From JBOFHT01 sp051649785 (lineage in GTDB: Archaea > Methanobacteriota > Methanobacteria > Methanobacteriales > Methanobacteriaceae): a stretch of DNA of 6,729 bases. The notes under the pieces were generated by a model. The model did not search any database. It saw nothing but the letters and a program-made list of their open reading frames with translations, and was not told where the DNA came from. The DNA lies in NCBI GenBank assembly GCA_051649785.1, contig JBOFHT010000043.1, positions 1 to 6,729 of the forward strand, in the 5' to 3' direction. Positions within the stretch are counted from its first letter, which is position 1. Every line of letters starts with the position of its first letter. The translations under genes were made by a program, and so were the position numbers. Below, in pieces: positions 1-4,325 of the stretch.

Positions 1-227
1 GAACCATTTTTTAATACTCTAATTCTAGCTCCAAAATCATATCCTGAGTTTATTTCTTGTATTTTATGATCTTTCATAATTATATTATTTCCAATTCCAT
101 TAGCAACTCTAATATCTGCATAATCACATTTTGATTCTACTTTATTAATGATTTTTTCAAATAAATCTAAATTCTGTGTTGTTGAATTGTTGTTAGTGTT
201 ATCAGTATTGGTATTATTATTATTCAT
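1..227 (-). CDS. tldD: TldD/PmbA-family metalloprotease, N-terminal fragment
   Basis: Translating the minus strand from the ATG at 225-227 gives 75 residues that run off the left edge. The first 15 residues are almost all Asn and Thr. The rest reads like the start of TldD/PmbA proteins: a helix (LDLFEKIINKVES), then CDYADIRVANGIGNN, then SGYDFGARIRVLKNG, matching the family pattern in which a strand 'ADIRV' is followed by 'G.G.RVL..G'. Family knowledge: TldD/TldE proteins form metalloproteases acting on unfolded or modified peptides, with the HExxxH site far downstream and outside this window. A ribosome binding site (GAGAGGAT) lies just upstream of the ATG, which supports this start. The choice of TldD over its paralogue PmbA/TldE is uncertain because only the N-terminus is visible. 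The Asn-rich leader resembles extensions on other proteins in this window. Confidence 0.72.
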   Translation of the reverse strand, partial: MNNNNTNTDNTNNNSTTQNLDLFEKIINKVESKCDYADIRVANGIGNNIIMKDHKIQEINSGYDFGARIRVLKNG

Positions 228-256
228 TTAATCCTCTCTTTTGTGCTGATTTTAAC

Positions 257-310
257 TGTTATTTGAATATATAACAATTATATTTTATTCATGTGGCTGA
301 TGTTATTTGA
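257..310. repeat. 10-bp direct repeat upstream of the tldD-like gene
   Basis: TGTTATTTGA occurs exactly at 257-266 and again at 301-310, 44 bp apart. Each copy is preceded by a related short motif, GTGCTGAT at 243-250 and GTGGCTGAT at 293-301. The left copy overlaps the proposed TATA box. The arrangement could be a pair of regulator-binding sites or a small ancient duplication. Nothing identifies the regulator. Confidence 0.4.
262..280 (-). promoter_or_regulatory. Probable TATA box of the tldD-like gene
   Basis: On the minus strand the sequence TTATATATTC (plus positions 265-274) is a good archaeal TATA-box match. It would place transcription start near 245, giving a leader of roughly 18 nt that contains the ribosome binding site. 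A short inverted repeat, TGTTAT (257-262) with ATAACA (271-276), overlaps it and could be an operator. In such AT-rich DNA, TATA-like matches occur often by chance, so only the spacing supports this call. Confidence 0.4.
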
Positions 311-520
311 GTTATAAATTATTAATATTCATAATATACACTAGTTATATATTTATTATGCTTTTACTATCATTAATATATTTGCAGTTGATAGCATATT
401 TATAATAATACTAATAATATTAATAATTTTTGGCTTTGTAGAAACCCTATATTTTGGTACTGATTTATATTAAAATCCGCTACTTCAAAAATTAAAACGA
501 CTTAAAATGCTTTGGTTTAG

Positions 521-724
521 CAAATTAAGGAAATTCTTTTTTGTACTCACCCATCAGACAATAAACAAATTGATGGAATAAATAAATTAATTTTAGAGCT
601 ATCTAATCAAAAAACTATAAAACACGAAAATAATAAAGAACTAATAAAGTATTGTACTGATTGTGGAGAACCATTAGGAGAAGATTTTGTATTTTACACA
701 AATTGTGAAGAAAAAAGACTTTGA
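521..724 (+). pseudogene. Remnant of a small zinc-ribbon protein
   Basis: The open frame ends at TGA 722-724 and carries a protein-like stretch, THPSDNKQIDGINKLILEL, then KYCTDCGEPLGEDFVFYTNC and EEKRL. This closely follows the C-terminal zinc ribbon common in methanogen proteins (CxxCG...FCxxCG). The first knuckle, CTDCG, is intact. In the second, the expected FCTNCG reads FYTNCE, so one zinc-binding Cys is replaced by Tyr. There is no ATG, GTG or TTG in frame and no ribosome binding site; a stop (518-520) precedes it. The conserved-looking part begins near 545, so the 5' end of the gene is probably lost. A short functional protein using an unusual start is possible but less likely. Confidence 0.45.
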
Positions 725-807
725 ATAATAATTATTTATTATGTTTTAATTTAAAAATTATAGAAATAAAAATTTAACAGTTTTATCAAATAATAAGTTA
801 ATTATAA

Positions 808-820
808 ATGTTATATAATT
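808..820 (+). promoter_or_regulatory. Probable TATA box of the 146-residue protein gene
   Basis: TTATATAA at 811-818 fits the archaeal TATA box. Transcription would start near 840, leaving a leader of about 34 nt that includes the ribosome binding site at 862-869. A second, weaker candidate (AATTATAAAT) lies about 10 bases upstream. Confidence 0.42.
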
Positions 821-861
821 TAAATATTTAATTGACTTTTCATTGTTAAATTCATAATTTT

Positions 862-869
862 AGGAGGAG
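862..869 (+). promoter_or_regulatory. Strong ribosome binding site AGGAGGAG
   Basis: AGGAGGAG lies 4 nt before the ATG at 874-876. It is one of the two strongest Shine-Dalgarno sequences in the window, fixes the start of the 146-residue protein and argues that the gene is expressed. Confidence 0.75.
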
Positions 870-873
870 TTAC

Positions 874-1314
874 ATGAATGACCCATTTTACGGAAAATTT
901 TATAGTGATTTAGAAGTAGAAATAAGAAAAAAGTATCCAAGTGGAAACTATTTAGAGGTGTCTCTTAAAGATGAAAATAAATTTGGATTATATTTTATTA
1001 GAGGGGCTAAATATGTATCTAATAATTACAGAACTAGATTAAAAAAGAAGCAGGGAGTAACAATGGCAGTAGTTGTGGATTTTAAGAAAGAAAAAAAGTT
1101 TCTCGATTTCTTATTAAAAAATATTAATACCATAGAACATGATGTTGGTGAAAAATTTCATGATGATGACAATAAAGTATATAAGAAGATTAGTTTAGAC
1201 TATACTGCTAATTTAAATGATGATGCTGAAAGAAAAGTTGCATTAGACTGGTTATCTGATAAAGCTGTACTTTTAATGGGATCTGTTTTAAAATTACATA
1301 ATCAATTCATCTGA
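874..1314 (+). CDS. Hypothetical 146-residue protein, weakly DUF4268-like
   Basis: This is an intact gene with a strong ribosome binding site and a TATA-like box, so it is very probably real. The product is charged and cytoplasmic in character: no signal peptide, no membrane segment and no cysteine. Residues 34-46 (ENKFGLYFIRGAK) and 61-70 (GVTMAVVVDF) look like core beta strands. They are followed by a helix and the motif INTIEHDVGEKF (residues 84-95), then KKISLDY (104-110), a DDAERKVALDWL segment (116-127) and a C-terminal helix. The order 'strand, helix, N..IE..vGe.f, strand, W.., helix' loosely resembles the DUF4268/nuclease-associated C-terminal domain, but the match is by eye and no catalytic residues are evident. 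It stands alone, with a T-rich terminator after it, so context gives no function. Confidence 0.75.
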   Translation: MNDPFYGKFYSDLEVEIRKKYPSGNYLEVSLKDENKFGLYFIRGAKYVSNNYRTRLKKKQGVTMAVVVDFKKEKKFLDFLLKNINTIEHDVGEKFHDDDNKVYKKISLDYTANLNDDAERKVALDWLSDKAVLLMGSVLKLHNQFI

Positions 1315-1319
1315 TAAAC

Positions 1320-1370
1320 ATATTTATTTTTTCTTTTCACCTTTTCTAATAATATTTTTTCCCCTTATTT
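1320..1370 (+). terminator. T-rich terminator after the 146-residue protein gene
   Basis: Shortly after the TGA at 1312-1314 come several T runs (TATTTATTTTTTCTTTTC, TTTTCT, TATTTTTTCCCC, TTATTTTG). Runs of U without a strong stem are the usual archaeal termination signal. Confidence 0.45.
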
Positions 1371-1390
1371 TGTTAGATTCCCTACTAACA

Positions 1391-1404
1391 TATTATATAA
1401 ATAG
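1391..1404 (+). promoter_or_regulatory. Candidate TATA box for the small Cys-rich protein
   Basis: TTATATAAATA at 1393-1403 is the best TATA match in this gap. It would start transcription near 1425 and give an unusually long leader of about 135 nt before the GTG at 1559. A second candidate (ATATAATTATAATAATTG around 1480-1498) would give a leader of about 50 nt instead. A short inverted repeat, TGTTAG (1371-1376) with CTAACA (1385-1390), lies just upstream of the first candidate. Confidence 0.35.
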
Positions 1405-1443
1405 TAAACTATATTAATAAGATTATACAAATATATAATTGTA

Positions 1444-1515
1444 TTAGATAGTAAAGACAATAATGTTGAGATGATTATTGATATAATTATAATAATTGTC
1501 GTAATAGTTATCTAG
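1444..1515 (+). promoter_or_regulatory. Nested inverted repeats in the leader of the small Cys-rich protein
   Basis: Three short inverted repeats nest here. TAGATA (1445-1450) pairs with TATCTA (1509-1514), GACAAT (1456-1461) with ATTGTC (1495-1500), and CAATAAT (1458-1464) with ATTATTG (1474-1480). The last two share bases, so they would be alternative pairings. If the upstream TATA box is used, all lie in the mRNA leader. They could be an RNA switch or a DNA operator, or chance in AT-rich sequence. Confidence 0.28.
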
Positions 1516-1546
1516 CAAACATGTTTATTTATTATATTTATGCAAC

Positions 1547-1553
1547 GGAGGTG
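1547..1553 (+). promoter_or_regulatory. Near-perfect methanogen ribosome binding site GGAGGTG
   Basis: GGAGGTGA (1547-1554) is an excellent complement to the archaeal 16S rRNA 3' end and lies at ideal spacing before GTG 1559-1561. It decides the start and frame of the very short gene that follows; an ATG at 1521 opens a different frame without such a site. Confidence 0.7.
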
Positions 1554-1558
1554 AAAAA

Positions 1559-1651
1559 GTGCAAATTGAACTTGATTTACAACATTTCTGCTGTGGACCA
1601 AAAGGTTGCCAAATTGAAATGACCTATGGTGAAATGGAAGATGCAGAATAA
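1559..1651 (+). CDS. 30-residue cysteine-rich small protein
   Basis: The frame runs from GTG 1559-1561 to TAA 1649-1651 and encodes 30 residues. It starts MQIELDLQHF, continues CCGPKGCQIE, and ends with an acidic tail (EMEDAE). Three cysteines sit within the seven-residue motif CCGPKGC, which suggests metal or Fe-S binding, a redox role or a thioether-type modification. No signal peptide is present. The near-perfect Shine-Dalgarno and the T-rich terminator straight after the stop argue that it is a real, separately transcribed gene. I do not recognise the family. It precedes the FAD oxidoreductase gene by about 145 nt, but the intervening terminator speaks against an operon. It could also be the surviving start of a longer lost gene. 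Confidence 0.55.
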   Translation: MQIELDLQHFCCGPKGCQIEMTYGEMEDAE

Positions 1652-1712
1652 TTTTTAACATTTTTTATTTTTATTTTCATATTTATTTTCATTTTTTATA
1701 GCTTTTTTTACA
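1652..1712 (+). terminator. T-rich terminator after the small Cys-rich gene
   Basis: Six or more T runs follow the TAA at 1649-1651, including TTTTTTATTTTTATTTTC and GCTTTTTTTA at about 1701-1710. No stem is needed for termination in archaea at such tracts. Confidence 0.5.
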
Positions 1713-1763
1713 CTATTTTTGTATTTACCAATCCTAAAAATTAATTTTATTAACTATACTCTA

Positions 1764-1778
1764 ATTTTTAATATAATC
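1764..1778 (+). promoter_or_regulatory. Candidate TATA box for the GMC oxidoreductase
   Basis: TTTTTAATATAAT (about 1765-1777) is centred roughly 26 bases before the ATG at 1797. That is the spacing expected if the mRNA begins at or next to the start codon, meaning a leaderless transcript. This would explain why no ribosome binding site precedes that ATG. Confidence 0.35.
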
Positions 1779-1796
1779 AATAATTTTATATGTTTT

Positions 1797-1913
1797 ATGG
1801 AAAATATTACTAATACTGGTACTAATATTAGTACTAAAACTTCTATTAACTCTAATAATAATACTAATAATAATATCATCCATACTGATAATAATAACAA
1901 TAATTGTGATAAT
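1797..1913 (+). repeat. Asn/Thr-coding low-complexity tract (AAT/ACT triplets)
   Basis: This tract is built mainly of AAT, ACT, AAC and ATT triplets and encodes a disordered leader rich in Asn and Thr before the FAD domain of the oxidoreductase. A second, shorter tract of the same kind is at about 2512-2550 inside the same gene. Whether the leader is translated depends on which start is used. Confidence 0.55.
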
Positions 1914-3257
1914 ATGGTTTTAATTGTAGGTTCTGGTGCTGGCGGTGCTCTTTTGGCTATGGAATTAGCTTTAGCTAATATTCCTGTTACAGTCATTGAA
2001 AAAGGGCCATTTGTTGAAGAAAAAGAATCCTCTACTTATTTTAATTGCTATGATAATGCTAAGAGTCAAAACTCTGACAACAGTTGCGATATTTTAAAAA
2101 CTACTTGTATTGGTGGTTCTACTGTTGTTGCAGCAGGGAATGCTGTTAGATGTCTTGAAAATGAGCTTAAGAATGACTTTGGAATTGATATATCCTCTGA
2201 ACTTAATGAAGTTGAAAAACTTCTTAATATTTCTACTCTTCCAGATTCTCATTTTGGTAAAGGAACAGTAGCTATTATGGATGCAGCTAAGCAGCTAGGT
2301 ATTAATATTGCAAAAATGCCTAAATTTATAAGAGCCGATGATTGCAATCCTTGTGGGAAGTGTTCTTTTGGTTGTCCATTTAATGCTAAATGGACTGCAG
2401 CTGACTTTATTAAAATAGCTAGGGAAAATGGTGCTATTATCATCACTAACTCTGAGGTGGAAAGTCTTATTATTGAAAATAATGAAGTTAAAGGTGCTAA
2501 AATAAAATCTACTACTACTATTAATAATACTACTAATACTACTAAATCTAATAATTTAGAAAGTAGTGAAAACATTATAAAATCTGACTTAGTTGTTCTT
2601 TCAGCAGGGGCTATTGATTCACCTACTATTCTTCAGAATTCTAGAATGGCCATAGATAATAATGATATTGGTAATAATTTATTTTTGGATCCATTTGTTA
2701 CTGTTGGTGGTGTTTTAAAAGATATTAATCTTAATAGTGAAGTTTCAATGAATGCTTTAATTACAGGTGAAAACTTTATTTTAGCCCCCCATTATTCTCA
2801 ATTTTTAGTTGATAAAATTAGAAATAGATTTGATAATAAAGAAAATACTAATGAATTCAAAAATATCTCTGAAAAAGATATTATTAGTTTAATGGTTAAA
2901 ATATCTGATGAAATGTCTGGAACTGTAGAAAATGGGAAAGTAGATAAAAATAATACTATTCAAGATATTCGTTTTATTAGTGAAGGAGTAGCTACTGCAG
3001 GTGCAATTCTTACTAAATTAGGTGTTGATCCTAAAACTATTGTTTCAACTCACCTTAGAGGTGCTCACCCTGGTGGAACTTTAGCTATTGGAAAATGTGT
3101 TGATAAAAATCTTAAAACCAGTGTTAGTGGTCTTTATGTGTGTGATGCTAGTGTTTTACCTGTAGCTCCAGGATGTCCACCAATTTTAACTATACTTGGA
3201 CTTTCAAAACGTTTATCTAATCACATAATTAACACAATAAATAAAAATAATAAATAA
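1797..3257 (+). CDS. GMC-family FAD-dependent oxidoreductase with a cysteine cluster
   Basis: Numbered from the ATG at 1797 (486 residues). Residues 1-39 are Asn/Thr-rich low complexity. Then MVLIVGSGAGG (40-50) is the N-terminal FAD-binding Rossmann strand and GxGxxG loop, and VTVIEKG is the strand ending in the ribose-binding Glu. IGGSTVVAAGNAVR (105-118) is the GMC FAD loop, CNPCGKCSFGCPFNAKW (183-199) a cysteine cluster, and LVVLSAGAIDSP (265-276) the second signature. HLRGAHPGG (419-427) and GLYVCDASVLPVAPG (445-459) form the C-terminal active-site region. Related GMC enzymes oxidise alcohols; the substrate here is unknown. The usual C-terminal His/Asn before Pro appears as Pro (CPP, 460-462). 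An Asn/Thr insert lies at about 242-252. The start is uncertain: ATG 1914, just before the FAD motif, follows GTGATAAT and may be the true start; TTG 1719 is unlikely. Another gene follows within about 21 nt, so co-transcription is plausible. Confidence 0.82.
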   Translation: MENITNTGTNISTKTSINSNNNTNNNIIHTDNNNNNCDNMVLIVGSGAGGALLAMELALANIPVTVIEKGPFVEEKESSTYFNCYDNAKSQNSDNSCDILKTTCIGGSTVVAAGNAVRCLENELKNDFGIDISSELNEVEKLLNISTLPDSHFGKGTVAIMDAAKQLGINIAKMPKFIRADDCNPCGKCSFGCPFNAKWTAADFIKIARENGAIIITNSEVESLIIENNEVKGAKIKSTTTINNTTNTTKSNNLESSENIIKSDLVVLSAGAIDSPTILQNSRMAIDNNDIGNNLFLDPFVTVGGVLKDINLNSEVSMNALITGENFILAPHYSQFLVDKIRNRFDNKENTNEFKNISEKDIISLMVKISDEMSGTVENGKVDKNNTIQDIRFISEGVATAGAILTKLGVDPKTIVSTHLRGAHPGGTLAIGKCVDKNLKTSVSGLYVCDASVLPVAPGCPPILTILGLSKRLSNHIINTINKNNK

Positions 3258-3278
3258 TTTAAAAACTTTGGTGATAAT

Positions 3279-4214
3279 ATCAATATTACAAGTAATAATA
3301 ACAATAATAACAATAATTCTGCTGTTACTACTAATACTACTACCAATAATACTAATAACTCAAACTTTAATTTTCACAGATTCATAACTATAATTTCACT
3401 AATTTTTTTTGTTTGTAGTGTAATATGTATTACTGACACACCATTTGGTTCATTAGGTTCTGATAGTGTTAGTGGTGCTAAAGTTACAGTAAAAGTTAGC
3501 TACTACAAATGGGGAACTGGTGGAGATGTTACTAAAAATGCATTAATTAAAAAAAATATTCCAAAATCTAATTTAACAAATAAAATTCTCACAGCTTCAA
3601 AAAAAGGAACTCCAATTGTAAGAATTGGTAATGTAAAAGGACCTAAAGTTTTGATTGTTTCTGGAGTTCATGGTAATGAGTTATCTTCTCAAGTAGCTAC
3701 TATGAAGTTAATTGATAGCTTAAGTAAGAAGAACAGCTCTCAAATTAAAGGAACAATTTATATTATTCCGTTTTTAGTTCCTAAATCTACTTCACTTAAT
3801 TCAAGATACTTTAAAGGTATGAATCTTAATGAGGTTTCTAATAAATTTGGAACTCCCACTTATAGGGTTATCAAACTAGCTAAATCTTTAAATGTTGCAT
3901 CTGTTGGTGATTTCCATTGTACTCGTCCAGGAGGCGTTCCAGGGAAGAATGTTATTTTATCTACTAAATACCCAACAATAAAAAGCTATAAAATGTCAGT
4001 AGCTATGAGTAAATTAACAGGCCACCCTTATAAATTTGAGTATTATGCTGGAAAGTCTTATCCTGGTGCATTGGAAGATGTATTAAACTTAAAAAAAATA
4101 CCTGCAATTACAGCTGAAGTTAAAACTCATCATGGCAAAATAGCTGCTGGAAGTGTAGCATCTTCTTTAAAACAGTTAAATGCATTTTTAAAATATAATA
4201 ACATTTTATTATGA
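3279..4214 (+). CDS. Secreted aspartoacylase/AstE-like (M14) zinc hydrolase, start codon missing
   Basis: The frame is open from 3258 to TGA 4212-4214 but has no ATG, GTG or TTG until TTG 3651, which lies inside the catalytic domain and cannot be the true start. I place the start at ATC 3279 because GGTGAT precedes it at the spacing seen before the ATGs at 1914 and 6500; this is tentative. From there the product has about 311 residues: an Asn/Thr tract (5-31), a basic then hydrophobic signal or anchor (HRFITIISLIFFVCSVICIT, 33-52), a lead-in domain (KVTVKVSYYKWG), and the zinc-hydrolase core. Core residues are GVHGNE (zinc ligands His131, Glu134), NSR (174-176), VGDFH (His213, third ligand) and TAEV (Glu280, likely catalytic). 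The family removes acyl or amino-acid groups from amides; here it probably acts outside the membrane on cell-wall or peptide substrates. It could be a pseudogene that lost its ATG. Confidence 0.68.
   Translation: MNITSNNNNNNNNSAVTTNTTTNNTNNSNFNFHRFITIISLIFFVCSVICITDTPFGSLGSDSVSGAKVTVKVSYYKWGTGGDVTKNALIKKNIPKSNLTNKILTASKKGTPIVRIGNVKGPKVLIVSGVHGNELSSQVATMKLIDSLSKKNSSQIKGTIYIIPFLVPKSTSLNSRYFKGMNLNEVSNKFGTPTYRVIKLAKSLNVASVGDFHCTRPGGVPGKNVILSTKYPTIKSYKMSVAMSKLTGHPYKFEYYAGKSYPGALEDVLNLKKIPAITAEVKTHHGKIAAGSVASSLKQLNAFLKYNNILL
3291..3362 (+). repeat. Asn/Thr-coding trinucleotide repeat tract
   Basis: AAT/AAC triplets (two AATAATAAC units at 3294-3311, then AATAAT) are followed by ACT/AAT/ACC triplets. 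In the frame of the downstream hydrolase this encodes eight consecutive Asn and then a Thr/Asn-rich stretch, just before the hydrophobic signal segment. The same kind of tract occurs at other protein ends in the window. Confidence 0.6.
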
Positions 4215-4223
4215 TTTCTAATT

Positions 4224-4274
4224 AGTAACACTAATAACACTAATAACATTAATAAAATTAATAAAAATAATATT
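4224..4274 (+). repeat. Degenerate 9-bp tandem repeat after the hydrolase stop
   Basis: About five and a half copies of a 9-base unit resembling AATAACACT or AATAACATT follow the TGA at 4212-4214: AGTAACACT, AATAACACT, AATAACATT, AATAAAATT, AATAAAAAT, AATATT. In the gene's own frame it would encode a 20-residue Asn-rich tail ending at TAA 4275-4277. Confidence 0.55.
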
Positions 4275-4283
4275 TAAATTTAA

Positions 4284-4315
4284 ATAAGATAGTTTTTTTA
4301 TTTTAACTATCTTAT
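4284..4315. terminator. Bidirectional hairpin terminator between convergent genes
   Basis: ATAAGATAGTT (4284-4294) and AACTATCTTAT (4305-4315) form a perfect 11-bp inverted repeat with a 10-nt T-rich loop. It sits between the plus-strand hydrolase (ends 4214) and the minus-strand hemL (ends 4326), where a shared terminator or 3'-end stabiliser is expected. Confidence 0.6.
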
Positions 4316-4325
4316 AATACTTTCT

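Larger units (their letters stand above)
228..873. other. Gene-poor AT-rich intergenic region with decayed sequence
   Basis: No intact gene is visible in these 646 bases. From right to left it holds the promoter and ribosome binding site of the 146-residue protein, an AT-rich spacer, a zinc-ribbon remnant (521-724), a slightly GC-richer patch at about 430-550 that may be an older decayed gene on the minus strand, and the tldD promoter region with direct repeats. The base composition of 430-700 differs visibly from the almost pure AT flanks, as expected for former coding DNA. Confidence 0.6.

Noticed and set aside
507..581. Plus-strand 24-residue frame starting MLWFSKLRKFFF
   Set aside because: No ribosome binding site, it overlaps the better-supported zinc-ribbon frame in another phase, and it shows no known motif.
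1521..1622. ATG-started frame overlapping the small Cys-rich gene
   Set aside because: It lacks a ribosome binding site, while the GTG at 1559 has an ideal one; the product shows no motif.
1754..1996. Minus-strand open frame rich in Leu/Val/Ile across the start of the oxidoreductase gene
   Set aside because: It is the complement of AAT/ACT repeat codons and of the FAD motif, and it lies opposite a clearly conserved gene with no ribosome binding site.
2249..2575. Minus-strand open frame of 108 codons inside the oxidoreductase
   Set aside because: It is a shadow of the real gene; the hydrophobic stretch is the antisense of Asn/Thr repeat codons.
3271..3387. GTG-started frame encoding a long Ile/Leu stretch that looks like a membrane peptide
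   Set aside because: The hydrophobicity comes only from reading AAT/ACT repeats one base out of phase (ATA, CTA). The frame stops at 3385-3387, while the real signal segment lies in the hydrolase frame.
3291..4274. AAT/ACT repeat tracts as a possible CRISPR array
   Set aside because: Units are 3 or 9 bases and degenerate, with no spacers of 30-40 bases between constant repeats.
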